Origin: Elioraea tepida
GTDB taxonomy: Bacteria; Pseudomonadota; Alphaproteobacteria; Acetobacterales; Acetobacteraceae
Direction: 5' to 3'
NCBI RefSeq assembly: GCF_019203965.1
Contig: NZ_CP076448.1
Span: 1,317,001 to 1,381,000 of the forward strand
Length of the DNA stretch: 64,000 nt
A model generated the notes under the pieces. That model was not told the DNA's origin. It made no database searches and worked only from the letters and a program-made list of their open reading frames with translations. Position numbers and translations under genes: made by a program. The number at the start of each line of letters is the position of its first letter. Position 1 is the stretch's first letter. This document shows, in pieces, positions 28,987-37,865 of the stretch.

Positions 28987-29610
28987 TCAGGCAAGCCCCT
29001 CTGCGGCGAGCGCCCTCTTCGTCGCCTCGCGCGCGGCCACCCGGTCATGGAGACGCTTGAGGGCAGGGAAGTCGGAGAGCTCTTTGCCAGTGCGCGGCAC
29101 CCAGCGGGCGATCACGAAGAGATAGTCATCCACCACCGAGTGGCCGGACGGGAGCGCGGTGTCGCGGCCAGCGAGCATCTCCTCGGCGATCGTGAGATAC
29201 TTGATCGTGTCGGCCTTAGCCTTCTCGCTCGCGGCCGGGGCGTGCTCGGGCGCACCCACGAAGCGTTCGGCACGCAGGATCCGGGTGAAGCCGCCGTTGT
29301 GGATGCTGCCCGAGATGAAGTTCATCCACTCGAGAGCGCGCGCCTCGCCGTCCGCGTCGTCCGGCAGAAGCTTCGCCTCAGGGCTCGTGCGCGCCACCCA
29401 GAACAGGATCGCTGGGCACTCGGTGAGGATCGAGCCATCGTCGCGCGCAAGCGCCGGCACCTTGCTCTTCGGGTTGACCTTCAGGAACTCGGGCGAGAAC
29501 TGCTCGCCGTCCTTGAGGTTCACGCGCACCGCCTCGAAGCTCTTGCCGCTCTCGTGCAGCGCGATGTGGACGGCGAGGCTGCAGGCGCCCGGGCTGTAGA
29601 ACAGCTTCAT
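28987..29610 (-). CDS. Glutathione S-transferase, beta class
   Basis: 207 residues from ATG 29610. MKLFYSPGACSLAVHIALHE has the beta-class Cys10 that forms a mixed disulfide with glutathione. VNPKSKVPALARDDG and LTECPAILFWVA build the glutathione site. Longer in-frame reading upstream is not supported. It is divergent from the DUF924 pseudogene with 89 bases between them. Confidence 0.9.
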   Translation of the reverse strand: MKLFYSPGACSLAVHIALHESGKSFEAVRVNLKDGEQFSPEFLKVNPKSKVPALARDDGSILTECPAILFWVARTSPEAKLLPDDADGEARALEWMNFISGSIHNGGFTRILRAERFVGAPEHAPAASEKAKADTIKYLTIAEEMLAGRDTALPSGHSVVDDYLFVIARWVPRTGKELSDFPALKRLHDRVAAREATKRALAAEGLA

Positions 29611-29699
29611 CGTCAACGTGACCTCTGGCGTTCGGGGTGAAGCGGGCGGCACTCTGATCAGGCGGCGCCGGGGGCGCAAGAGGGGGCGGGAGGATCGGG

Positions 29700-30231
29700 A
29701 TGGCCGAGACGGCGGGAAGCGTGGTGGCGTTCTGGCGCGACGCCGGGCGCGAGCGCTGATTCCGCCGCGACGACGCGTTCGATAAGCTGTTCCGCGATCG
29801 TTTCATGGCGCTGCACCTCGAGGCCGCGGCGCGCGCGCACGACGACTGGGTGGAGGCGCCCGAGAGCGCGCTTGCGCTCCTGATCCTGCTCGACCAGTTC
29901 CCCTGCAATGCCTTCCGCGGCACGACACACATGTACCCGCGCGCGCTTGCCTTCGCCGAGGCGGCGATCGCGGCGGAGCATGACCGCAGCGTCGCTCATG
30001 ACCTCCGCGTGTTCTTTCTACCTGCCCTTCATGCACGCGGAGTACCTGGGCCACCAGGAGCGGTACGTTGCGCTCTGCGGGCCCTTGTACGGAGAGACGC
30101 TCAAGCATGCGCTCGTCCACCGCGACATCATTGCGCGTTTCGGCCGTTTCCCGCACCGCAACCCCGCCTTCGAGCGCATGACAACGTCAGAGGAACAGGC
30201 GTTCCTCGACTTGGGCGGCGTCGCGGGCTGA
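29700..30231 (+). pseudogene. DUF924 family protein, disrupted by a nonsense codon and a frameshift
   Basis: Reading from ATG 29700, the family's N-terminal VAFWRDAGRER is followed by TGA at 29757-29759, where DUF924 proteins have the Trp of a WF motif. The frame then resumes with FRRDDAFDKLFRDRFM and LALLILLDQFPCNAFRGT. A one-base insertion near 30013-30020 moves the rest (FYLPFMHAEYLGHQERYV, HRDIIARFGRFPHRNPAF) into the next frame, ending at 30231. Two independent lesions argue for a true pseudogene. The family's biochemical role is unknown. Confidence 0.85.
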
Positions 30232-30255
30232 TGCGGAGACGCAGGATTTCCGCTT

Positions 30256-30633
30256 TCAGAGCGAGATCACGTTATCAGGCGGGTTGGCGGCAAGCGCTGC
30301 ATAAAGCTGGGGAAAGCAGCCTGCCACCACACCCGGCACGCAGTCCTTCGGCTTGACCTCGCCTCGGCCGCACTGGTGGAAATCGCCCTCACCAAGGCCG
30401 CGGCGGATCGCACAGTCGTCGCACATCATGAGGAGAATGTTGCGCTCGGCAGCGAGCTTGGCCAGCCGCTCTCCAATCTCGTCGCCACGGCGAAGCACGA
30501 AGAGATTGTCGTCGAAAAACATCATGCCGACCACCTCGGCACCATGCTGCCCTGCTTCGAGCTGCGGCAGGATCATCCGCGCGAGCTTGAAGGTTGCAGC
30601 CATGGGAGAGATGAACACGTAGGCGACCTTCAC
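30256..30633 (-). CDS. DsrE/SaoD-like small sulfur-relay-type protein
   Basis: About 125 residues from GTG 30633, which has GAGGGG 5 bases upstream; a TTG six codons earlier is an alternative. VKVAYVFISPMAATFKLARM and GAEVVGMMFFDDNLFVLR resemble DsrE/F-fold proteins of the SaoD type. LLMMCDDCAIRRGLGEG carries a CxxC-like pair (CDDC), and a further Cys lies in VVAGCFPQLYAAL. These cysteines suggest a persulfide- or redox-handling function. It stands alone, ends next to the DUF924 pseudogene, and lies 140 bases downstream of prs. Confidence 0.65.
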   Translation of the reverse strand: MKVAYVFISPMAATFKLARMILPQLEAGQHGAEVVGMMFFDDNLFVLRRGDEIGERLAKLAAERNILLMMCDDCAIRRGLGEGDFHQCGRGEVKPKDCVPGVVAGCFPQLYAALAANPPDNVISL

Positions 30634-30773
30634 AGCACCCCTCACTGGCAAAAGAGATGGTTAATGTTATAACATTTCGTGATGGAGACGCAAGCTGTGT
30701 GACGTGCGCCGATGCAGGTGCGGTTTCGCGACCGACCGCCGCGCTTGTCGTCCAGCGGCTGTGGCAGCGCGCC

Positions 30774-31706
30774 TCAGCAGAACAGCGAGCTGACGGAGCT
30801 CTCCTCGCTGATCCGCCGGATCGCCTCGGCGAGCAGAGGCGCGATCGTGATCTGGCGGATGTTGTGGCTGACGCGCACCGCTTCGGTCGCGAGGATGCTG
30901 TCGGTCGTGGTCATCATCTCGATCGGCGAGGCGGCGACACGCGCCACCGCCCCGCCTGAGAACACCCCGTGCGTGACATAGGCCGAGACACCGGTCGCGC
31001 CGTTCTTCATCAAGGCCTCGGCCGCATTGCAGAGCGTTCCGGCGGAATCAACGATGTCGTCAACAAGGATGCAGTGCCGCCCCTCGACCTCGCCGATCAC
31101 GTTCATCACTTCCGACACGCCCGCGCGCTCGCGCCTCTTGTCGATGATGGCGAGATCGACGTTCAGCCTGGTTGCGATCTGCCGCGCCCGCACCACCCCC
31201 CCGACATCAGGGGAGACGACGATCAGGTCACGGCCCTTGTAGCGCTCGCGTATGTCGGCGGCGAACATCGGCGCGGCGAAGAGGTTGTCGACCGGGATGT
31301 CGAAGAAGCCCTGGATCTGCCCGGCGTGAAGGTCGAGCGTCAGAACCCGGTCGGCGCCTGCCTCGGTGATGAGGTTCGCGACGAGCTTGGCCGAGATCGG
31401 CGTGCGCGGCCCCGATTTCCGGTCCTGCCGCGCATAGCCGAAATAGGGGATCACCGCGGTCGCGCGCCGCGCCGAGCCGCGGCGCAGCGCATCGAGCGTG
31501 ATCAGGAGCTCCATCAGGTTGTCGTTCGCGGGATAGGACGTCGACTGGACGACGAACACGTCCTCGCCGCGAACGTTCTCGTGGATCTCGACGAACACCT
31601 CCATGTCCGCGAAGCGCCGGACCGAGGCCTTGGTGAGCGGGATGTTCAGCGCCGTCGCGACCGCCTCGGCAAGCGGGCGGTTGGAGTTGCAGGCGACGAT
31701 CTTCAT
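30774..31706 (-). CDS. prs: Ribose-phosphate pyrophosphokinase
   Basis: 310 residues from ATG 31706. It has the ATP-binding [16 protein letters not shown] region, [18 protein letters not shown] and the PRPP loop [11 protein letters not shown]. It makes PRPP from ribose 5-phosphate and ATP for nucleotide, His and Trp synthesis. The longer frame upstream of [11 protein letters not shown] is not supported by homology. Confidence 0.95.
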   Translation of the reverse strand: MKIVACNSNRPLAEAVATALNIPLTKASVRRFADMEVFVEIHENVRGEDVFVVQSTSYPANDNLMELLITLDALRRGSARRATAVIPYFGYARQDRKSGPRTPISAKLVANLITEAGADRVLTLDLHAGQIQGFFDIPVDNLFAAPMFAADIRERYKGRDLIVVSPDVGGVVRARQIATRLNVDLAIIDKRRERAGVSEVMNVIGEVEGRHCILVDDIVDSAGTLCNAAEALMKNGATGVSAYVTHGVFSGGAVARVAASPIEMMTTTDSILATEAVRVSHNIRQITIAPLLAEAIRRISEESSVSSLFC

Positions 31707-31817
31707 CGCTGGCGGAACCTTTTGGGCTTGGCGGAGCGCACGGCGAGACGACCGGCGGGCGGTTGGTAGCAACGGCACGGAACCGTGTAAACCGGGCCTC
31801 AGGGCCGGCGCGGGGCG

Positions 31818-32699
31818 TCAGTCGCCGTCGCGGTGGCGGCGTATGACCTCGACCACCCCTTGCGCGGCCTGATCGGCCACGATCACCGCCACATCCCCCC
31901 ACAGCCCGTCGAGCGCCCCGCGCGGCACCTCGTTGAGCTGCGCCACGCGCCCGAGCTCGAGCCCGTCGGCGCGGAACACGGTCCAGACGATCTCGACACG
32001 CTCGCGCGCCCGGCCGGCGGGAGCACGTGCCACCCGGCCGGCTATGCGGAACTCGGCCTCTGCCCCCTCCGGCGCCACCACCACGCCCTCGCGTTCGAGC
32101 GCGGCGCGCAGCGCGCGATCGAGCGAGCGGGCGCCGTCTCCCGGCGCGCCGACGATCGCGGGAAGCGTGGCCGAAGGGAGGCGCCTGGCAGCCGCCCCAG
32201 GGGCCTGCTCCCGCGCGCTCGCCTCCACCGCGCCGAGCATGCGCAGGATCGCCGGCGCGGCATCAGACGCCACGGCCCGGAGCGTCTCCGGCGCGGCCTC
32301 TGCCCAGGCTCGGGCCGGCACCGGCCGCGGCCCTCCCGTGGCGGCGATCTGCCTGCCGTCACGACCCGTGAGCGAATAGGTCAGGCGGACGAGCCCCGCC
32401 TCCGCCTCGCCGTTCACGAGCAGACGGTATTCGGGGTTCCGTATCCCCGCAGCGGTGGCGGGCACCTCGAGCTCCTGAAGCGCCGAGGCAAGCTCAGCGG
32501 CGAAGTGCTGCGCCCGGTCAGCCCCGAGCCCGGCCGAGGCGGGCGGGGGGATGACGATCCGCGCCGGCGGCGGGCGGATGAGCGACACGGGCGCGGGCGA
32601 GGGGGTGCTGCCTGGCTCGAACGGCATCGGCAGGGAGACGCAGCCCGCGAGCGCGAGAGCGACGATCACCGCCCGCGCGAGGCCAAGATCAGAGCGCAC
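31818..32699 (-). CDS. Putative lipoprotein of unknown function
   Basis: 293 residues from GTG 32699, giving RSDLGLARAVIVALALAGC: a lipoprotein signal with lipobox LAGC. A Pro-rich linker (PFEPGSTPSPAPVSLIRPPP) follows. Two repeated alpha/beta segments then each resemble a small-ligand or peptidoglycan-associated fold, but no family is recognised. A GTG 20 codons earlier gives a poor signal peptide. The gene lies downstream of pgeF in the lgt operon, and a 21-residue membrane peptide ORF overlaps its start. Confidence 0.6.
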   Translation of the reverse strand: MRSDLGLARAVIVALALAGCVSLPMPFEPGSTPSPAPVSLIRPPPARIVIPPPASAGLGADRAQHFAAELASALQELEVPATAAGIRNPEYRLLVNGEAEAGLVRLTYSLTGRDGRQIAATGGPRPVPARAWAEAAPETLRAVASDAAPAILRMLGAVEASAREQAPGAAARRLPSATLPAIVGAPGDGARSLDRALRAALEREGVVVAPEGAEAEFRIAGRVARAPAGRARERVEIVWTVFRADGLELGRVAQLNEVPRGALDGLWGDVAVIVADQAAQGVVEVIRRHRDGD

Positions 32700-32754
32700 A
32701 GGTCGCGAGCATCCCGAGCAGAAGCAGGAAGAGGAACATCCAGAGATAAGGCAT
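32689..32754 (-). CDS. Possible 21-residue membrane peptide
   Basis: ATG at 32752-32754, with AGGA about 10 bases upstream, opens a reading frame of 21 codons ending TGA at 32689-32691. The peptide begins MPYLWM, continues FLFLLLLGML and ends in ATCAL: one hydrophobic helix with a Cys near the end. It overlaps the GTG start of the lipoprotein gene by 11 bases. Translation of this ORF could deliver ribosomes to that start, or the peptide could be a real micro-protein. Seen by eye only, so confidence is low. Confidence 0.35.
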   Translation of the reverse strand: MPYLWMFLFLLLLGMLATCAL

Positions 32755-32801
32755 GGCACGGCGTTCCTAGCACGCCGGCGCGGTCCGGGGCAGGGCGGCC
32801 G

Positions 32802-33566
32802 TCAGGGCAGCCCGATCGCCGAAAGCTGGTGCCCGATCGGGCCCTCGCCCGCGAGGGTGGCGCGGCGATAGCTGAAGAAGCGCTCCGCCTCGGCGAAGGT
32901 GTCGGCCGCCACCACGGCGACCGTGCCGACCCCGGCCGAGGCAAGCGCCGCGGCGCAGAAGCCGGCGAGATCGAACTGGGCATGGCCCGGGCGGCCGGGC
33001 GAGAAGAACCGGGCGTTGCCAGGGTCGGCCTCGAGGAAGCGGGTGCGGAACGCGGCATCGACCTCGTAGCTCGCCTGGCGGATCGAGGGGCCGATCACGG
33101 CGGCGATCCGCTCGCGCCGTGCGCCGAGACGCTCCATGGCCGCGACCGTCGCGCCGACGATCCCGGCAAGAGCGCCGCGCCAGCCGGCATGCGCCGCCCC
33201 GATGACGCCGGCCTCCACGTCGGCGAATAGGATCGGCGCGCAATCAGCCGTGACGATGCCGAGCAGCACCCCGCGCCGGCGCGTGACCATCGCATCCGCC
33301 TTTGGCCGCGCCCCCGTCGCCCAGGGCTCCTGCAGCACAACGACCTCGGCCGAGTGCACCTGGAACAGCCCGACGAGCCGGTCGGGAGCGAAGCCGAGCG
33401 AGCGGGCGGCGCGGGCGCGGTTCTCGGCCACCGCCTCAGGGTCGTCCCTTCCCGAGAGCGAGCAATTGAGGCTCGCGAAGGCGCCACGCGACACCCCGCC
33501 CGCGCGGGTGAAGAACCCATGCGGCAGCGCGTCGAGCGACGGGTCTGTCAGCGGCGCGAGGGTCAT
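32802..33566 (-). CDS. pgeF: Peptidoglycan editing factor PgeF (laccase-domain protein)
   Basis: 254 residues from ATG 33566, which overlaps the midA stop (ATGA). Conserved positions are HGFFTRAGGVSRG, FQVHSAEVVV, the metal-site VTADCAPILFAD and AAHAGWRGALAGIV. The family (YfiH/PgeF) removes wrongly incorporated L-Ser from peptidoglycan precursors and also has purine-nucleoside activity in homologues. Third gene of lgt-midA-pgeF. Confidence 0.93.
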   Translation of the reverse strand: MTLAPLTDPSLDALPHGFFTRAGGVSRGAFASLNCSLSGRDDPEAVAENRARAARSLGFAPDRLVGLFQVHSAEVVVLQEPWATGARPKADAMVTRRRGVLLGIVTADCAPILFADVEAGVIGAAHAGWRGALAGIVGATVAAMERLGARRERIAAVIGPSIRQASYEVDAAFRTRFLEADPGNARFFSPGRPGHAQFDLAGFCAAALASAGVGTVAVVAADTFAEAERFFSYRRATLAGEGPIGHQLSAIGLP

Positions 33567-34591
33567 GGGGCGAAACCGGGGAGGAGCGGCAGGCGAGGGT
33601 CGCAGACCGCGAGCGCCTTGACCAGAAGCCCCATCGCGTCGGGGTCCATCAGACGCCGCGCTCCGGCCTGCAGCGACCGTGCCACGCCAGGGGCGGCGTT
33701 GCGGCAGAGGATCGCCGTGCGCTCGGGCAGGCCGAGGCGTCGCAGGAACTCTCCCTGCGGCACCGGGCCCTGTACGGCGGCACCGGCTGCGCGCGCGGCG
33801 GCGGCGACGGCGCGCCAGTCGACATGGGCGGTGAGGTCGGCACTTCCGGGAGACTCGAGCGGGTCGGCCCGGGCGTGGCCGCGCACCGCCTGGAGGCTGT
33901 CCACGGGCGTCACATCCGCCGGCCCATAATCGAGGAAGAGAGCCGCTCCGCCCGAGGCGGCAAGCCGCGCGCCGAGCCAAGCGGCGAGATCGCGCGCCGC
34001 CTCGCACACCTCGCCGCCGCCGAGCGCGCGGATGTCCTCTGGCGGCTCCGCCGGAACCGTCACGAAGCGGTGCCGCCCGCCCTCCGACACCACCGCCACC
34101 TCGCGCCAGGCCCCGCCCTCGCGCAGGAAGCGGCGTATCGGCAGGGCATCGAGGAACTCGTTGGCGATCAGGATCAGCGGGCCGGGAGGCAGGGAGAGGG
34201 GATCCTCGTGCCAGGCAGCGACGGCGCCGCCGAGGCGGTCAGCCTGGGCCGCGCGCAGGCGCGGGCTCGTCTCGACGAGATGGAGGCGAAGGGTGTCGCG
34301 GAAGCGCGGGGCTGCGCGCGCCACGGCACGCAGCGCATCCGCCATCAGCGTGCCGCGGCCCGGGCCGAGCTCGGCGAGGATCACCGGCGCGGGCGCGCCC
34401 ATCTCCTCCCACACAGCGGCGGCCCAGAGGCCCAAGAGTTCGCCAAACGCCTGGGTGATCTCGGGAGCGGTGATGAAATCGCCCGCCCGCCCGAACGGGT
34501 CACGCGCGGCGTAATACGCAGCGTTGGCGTCGGCCATGAACCGGTCGAGCCGCACCGGGGCAGAGCCGGCGATCGCCTGCGTCGGCCGCAT
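33563..34591 (-). CDS. SAM-dependent methyltransferase, MidA/NDUFAF7 family
   Basis: 342 residues from ATG 34591 (TGATG overlap with lgt). YYAARDPFGRAGDFITAPEI is the family's N-terminal signature, ILAELGPGRGTLMADALR binds SAM, and LIANEFLDALPIRRF is the NEFxDALP motif. The mitochondrial homologue methylates an Arg of a complex I subunit. The bacterial role is presumably similar. Confidence 0.92.
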   Translation of the reverse strand: MRPTQAIAGSAPVRLDRFMADANAAYYAARDPFGRAGDFITAPEITQAFGELLGLWAAAVWEEMGAPAPVILAELGPGRGTLMADALRAVARAAPRFRDTLRLHLVETSPRLRAAQADRLGGAVAAWHEDPLSLPPGPLILIANEFLDALPIRRFLREGGAWREVAVVSEGGRHRFVTVPAEPPEDIRALGGGEVCEAARDLAAWLGARLAASGGAALFLDYGPADVTPVDSLQAVRGHARADPLESPGSADLTAHVDWRAVAAAARAAGAAVQGPVPQGEFLRRLGLPERTAILCRNAAPGVARSLQAGARRLMDPDAMGLLVKALAVCDPRLPLLPGFAP

Positions 34592-35394
34592 CACGCCACC
34601 CTGCGCCGGCCGCTCGTGGCCACGAGCCAAAGCCCCGCCGCGAGCATCGGAAGCGACAGGAGCTGCCCCATGGTCGTGCCGAAGACGAGGAACCCCAGGA
34701 ACGCGTCCGGCTCGCGGAACAGCTCGCCGATGCTGCGCGCCGCCGCGTAGCCGGCAAGGAAGAGGCCGGCGAGCAGGCCGCGCCGCGCCCGCACCTCCGT
34801 ACGCGCGGCAAGCGTTGCCATCACCGCGAACAGAACGAGACCCTCGAGCGCCGCCTGGTAGAGCTGGCTCGGGTGTCGGGGCAGCTGCAGAGGATCGGCG
34901 GGGAAAATCATCGCCCAGGGCCCGTCCCAGGGCCTGCCCCAGAGCTCGCCGTTGATGAAATTGGCGCAGCGGCCGAGGAACAGGCCGATCGGCGCAACCG
35001 TCGCCACACGATCGCCGAAGCCGAGCATGTCGATCCCCCGGCCGCGGCAGAAGAGCACGATCGCCATGATCATGCCGATCATCCCGCCGTGGAAGCTCAT
35101 CCCGCCCTGCCATACCATCAGCGCCTCGAGCGGGTTCGCGAGGTAGTGCGAGGGCCGATAGAACAGCACGTAGCCGAGCCGCCCGCCGAGAATGATCCCG
35201 ACCACGGTCCAGGTCAGGAAATCGTCCACCTGGTCGCGGGTCGCAACGGGGGGCGGGGCGACGGCGAGGCGTCGCATCAGCATCCAGCCGGCGACGATCC
35301 CGGCGATGTAGGCGAGAGCATACCAGCGCACCGCGAAGGGCCCGACCGAGACGAGCACCGGGTCGATCGCCGGGAAGGGAAGGATGCCCAGCAT
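34591..35394 (-). CDS. lgt: Phosphatidylglycerol-prolipoprotein diacylglyceryl transferase
   Basis: 267 residues from ATG 35394. It has the Lgt signature GRCANFINGELWGRP and the catalytic-region GGMSFHGGMIGM; the YPSQLYQA-type motif reads RHPSQLYQAALEG. Seven membrane helices are expected. It attaches diacylglycerol to the lipobox Cys of prolipoproteins. Three candidate lipoproteins or Cys-terminated signals occur nearby. Confidence 0.95.
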   Translation of the reverse strand: MLGILPFPAIDPVLVSVGPFAVRWYALAYIAGIVAGWMLMRRLAVAPPPVATRDQVDDFLTWTVVGIILGGRLGYVLFYRPSHYLANPLEALMVWQGGMSFHGGMIGMIMAIVLFCRGRGIDMLGFGDRVATVAPIGLFLGRCANFINGELWGRPWDGPWAMIFPADPLQLPRHPSQLYQAALEGLVLFAVMATLAARTEVRARRGLLAGLFLAGYAAARSIGELFREPDAFLGFLVFGTTMGQLLSLPMLAAGLWLVATSGRRRVA

Positions 35395-35405
35395 CGGCGG
35401 GCGGG

Positions 35406-36284
35406 TCAGGCGCAGGCGCGCGGCGTCGCGGCGAGGGCGGCGCGCAGGGCTGAGACGGCCACCTCGAGTGTCGGCGCAGTATGCCTCAGCGGCGCGGCGA
35501 CCGCGGCGATGAGGTCGATGTGCCCGACGCCCGGAAGCAGATGCAGCGCGGCGGGCCGGCCCGCGCGCGCGAGCGCCTCCGCCAGAGCCTCGCTGTTGCG
35601 CGGGCTGACGAGCGTATCCGACGCACCGGCGATCAGGACGGCAGGCGGCGCGGCGGCCGAGACCTGGGCGAGCGGCGACACCTCGGCGGGTTGCGGCGCC
35701 GGCCCGAAGGCGGCGACCACCATGCGCGCGCCGGTCGGGAAGATGGCATAGGGGCCGGCGAGGCCGAGCAGGGCGGCGACGTCGCGGCAGGGGGAGAGGC
35801 CGTGCGCGCCGAGCCACCGCGGATCAAGCGCGAGCATCGCCGCCGTGTGCGCCCCGGCGGAGTGCCCGGCGAGCACCAGGGGCCGGGACGCTCCGAGCCC
35901 CTGCCCGGCGAGGAGCCGAGGCAGGGCGGCGACGGCTGCCGCGCCGTCCTCGGCAAAGGCGGGCCAGCGCACCTCCGGCACGAGCCGGTAGTTGGGGATC
36001 GCCACCAGGAAGCCGCGCGCGGCGAAGGCCGTGCCCAGGAAGCGGTAGTCCTCCTTCGCCCCGGACCGCCAGCCGCCGCCGTGGAAGAACACGAGCAGCG
36101 GAGCGTCCGCTGCCACCTCTCCAGGCGGGAGGTAGAGGTCGAGCCTGCCCCGCGGTCCCTCGGCATAGCGCAGCTCGGCCACCCGGCGCACGCCCTCGTT
36201 GGGCGTCAGCGCGTTCAGCGCATCGACCGGAGCGCAGGCGGCGGCGGCGAAGGCAGCGGCGAGGGTTGCGGCGGCGAGCCTCAT
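35406..36284 (-). CDS. Exported alpha/beta hydrolase (carboxylesterase-like)
   Basis: 292 residues from ATG 36284 (ATGA overlap with hldD). The N-terminal AAAFAAAACAPVD is a probable lipoprotein signal. The hydrolase core has the oxyanion motif VFFHGGGWRSGAKEDYR and the nucleophile GHSAGAH; the acid/His pair is likely in GASDTLVSP and GVGHIDLIA. It resembles feruloyl-esterase/BD-FAE-type esterases. Substrate unknown. Confidence 0.85.
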   Translation of the reverse strand: MRLAAATLAAAFAAAACAPVDALNALTPNEGVRRVAELRYAEGPRGRLDLYLPPGEVAADAPLLVFFHGGGWRSGAKEDYRFLGTAFAARGFLVAIPNYRLVPEVRWPAFAEDGAAAVAALPRLLAGQGLGASRPLVLAGHSAGAHTAAMLALDPRWLGAHGLSPCRDVAALLGLAGPYAIFPTGARMVVAAFGPAPQPAEVSPLAQVSAAAPPAVLIAGASDTLVSPRNSEALAEALARAGRPAALHLLPGVGHIDLIAAVAAPLRHTAPTLEVAVSALRAALAATPRACA

Positions 36285-37261
36285 GCGTAGGGGTCGTCCT
36301 GACTCAGGTAGCGGCGGACGTAGATCTCGACCCCCTGCTCGAGCGGGGTGAACTGCTCCGTGTAGCCTGCGGCCCGCAGCCGCTCCATCCGCGCTTCGGT
36401 GAAATACTGGTACTGGCCCTTGAGCGCCTCGGGCATGTCGATGAAGGCGATCTCCGGCTCCCGCCGCATCGCCGCGAAGACGGCGTGTGCGAGCTCGAGA
36501 TAGCTCCGCGCCCGCCCGGTGCCGAGATTGTAGAGCCCCGAGACCGACGGCGTGTCGAGCAGCCACAAGACGACCGACACGCAATCTCCGACCCAGACGA
36601 AATCCCGTTTCTGTTCGCCGTCGGCGATGTCGGGCCGCCCGCTTCGGAAGAGAAGGGCGGGGCCGCCGGCGGCGATCTCGTCGGCCTTGCGTTTGACCAC
36701 CGAGATCATGCCGCCCTTGTGGTATTCGTTCGGGCCGTAGACGTTGAAGAACTTGAGCCCGACCCATTGCGGCGGGCGCGGGCGGCCGCGCGCAACGAGA
36801 TCGACCACGCGCCGGTCGAACAGGTGCTTCGACCAGCCGTAGAGGTTGAGAGGCCTCAGCCGCGCGAGCGCCTCAGGCGTGGCCTCGTCGTCGAAGCCGG
36901 CTTCGCCCGCGCCATAGGTCGCGGCCGAAGAGGCATAGACGAAGGGCACGTCCTGGCTCGCGCACCACTCCCACAGGGCGAGCGACAAGGTGAGATTAGT
37001 GCGGAGGGTGAGATCGGCATCCGTCTCGGTGGTGGCGCTGATCGCGCCCATGTGGACGAGGCCCTTCAGCCGCGGCGCCCGCTCGAGCCAGGCGTGAAGG
37101 CCCTCTGGCTCTATCACTTCCGCGACCGCGTGCTTGGCGAGGTTGCGCCATTTCGACTCCGTGCCGAAGCGGTCGCACACCGCGACCTCCTCGCCGCGGG
37201 CGGCGAGCGCGGCGACGATATTCGAGCCGATGAACCCCCCTCCCCCGGTGACGAGATACAT
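36281..37261 (-). CDS. hldD: ADP-glyceromanno-heptose 6-epimerase
   Basis: 326 residues from ATG 37261. Rossmann motif TGGGGFIGSNIVAAL, SSAATYG and YGWSKHLFD (Tyr and Lys of the SDR pair), and the family segment FKFFNVYGPNEYHKG-like KFFNVYGPNEYHKGGM. It converts ADP-D-glycero- to ADP-L-glycero-manno-heptose for LPS core. It starts the minus-strand run hldD-esterase-lgt-midA-pgeF, all overlapping or within 12 bases up to pgeF. Confidence 0.94.
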   Translation of the reverse strand: MYLVTGGGGFIGSNIVAALAARGEEVAVCDRFGTESKWRNLAKHAVAEVIEPEGLHAWLERAPRLKGLVHMGAISATTETDADLTLRTNLTLSLALWEWCASQDVPFVYASSAATYGAGEAGFDDEATPEALARLRPLNLYGWSKHLFDRRVVDLVARGRPRPPQWVGLKFFNVYGPNEYHKGGMISVVKRKADEIAAGGPALLFRSGRPDIADGEQKRDFVWVGDCVSVVLWLLDTPSVSGLYNLGTGRARSYLELAHAVFAAMRREPEIAFIDMPEALKGQYQYFTEARMERLRAAGYTEQFTPLEQGVEIYVRRYLSQDDPYA

Positions 37262-37378
37262 GCCCGCCTTGCGTTCCGCTGCTGCGCGCGCCGCACGGCG
37301 CATTGCCCGATCCGCGCGTGGGGTTATAGGGTCCGCTCGGAAGGGGCGGCAAGCGAGCCCGGGCAAGGAGAGAGGGTG

Positions 37379-37669
37379 ATGCGCGGCAGCGTGGCGGACG
37401 ATCTCGCGGGCGTGGCGGGTGGGGCGATCTCGGCTCTTGCAGGGCTGAGGCGGGAAATGGGCGAGCTCCTCCGCTCGGCGACCGAGGAAGCGGCGCAGCG
37501 GCTCGACCTCGCCGCGCGCGAGGAGGTGGAGGTGCTTCGGGAGCTCGTGGCGAAGCTCGCCCGCGAGCAGGAGGCGCTCGCCGCCCGTGTGGCCGCGCTC
37601 GAGGCGCGGCTCGCCGACCAGGTATCGACGGGCGAGGGCGACACGCCGCCGGCGGCCCAGGCCCCATGA
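37379..37669 (+). CDS. ubiK: Ubiquinone-biosynthesis accessory factor UbiK (BMFP family)
   Basis: 96 residues from ATG 37379, preceded by AAGGAGAGAGG. The N-terminal part has the BMFP pattern (DDLAGVAGGAISALAGLRRE) and is followed by a heptad-rich coiled coil (VLRELVAKLAREQEALAARV). The C-terminal tail is Pro/Ala-rich and non-conserved. UbiK homologues form a membrane-associated trimer that assists aerobic ubiquinone hydroxylation by UbiJ-type complexes. Confidence 0.85.
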   Translation: MRGSVADDLAGVAGGAISALAGLRREMGELLRSATEEAAQRLDLAAREEVEVLRELVAKLAREQEALAARVAALEARLADQVSTGEGDTPPAAQAP

Positions 37670-37865
37670 CGCCTGCGTGACATCGGCGGCCGCGCGTAGA
37701 GAAGCCTTGCGGCGCGGGATGCTCACCCCGTAATCTAGCAATGGTGTGAAAGGGGTTCGCCGGCAACAAGATGTCGGGGTTTCGGCCCGGTCACCCAGGG
37801 CCCGAGTTCGCCCCGCCCGCGCGCGGGGCAGCGACGCCACCTCCTTGCCACGGGAGCATGCGGCC

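Noticed and set aside
26750-29125. 791-codon plus-strand frame spanning ychF, pth, rplY and the phosphatase
   Set aside because: It runs antisense through four well-identified genes and shows only low-complexity Arg/Gly/Ala sequence.
36266-37669. 467-codon plus-strand frame ending with UbiK
   Set aside because: Only the last 96 residues have homology and a ribosome site; the rest is antisense to hldD.
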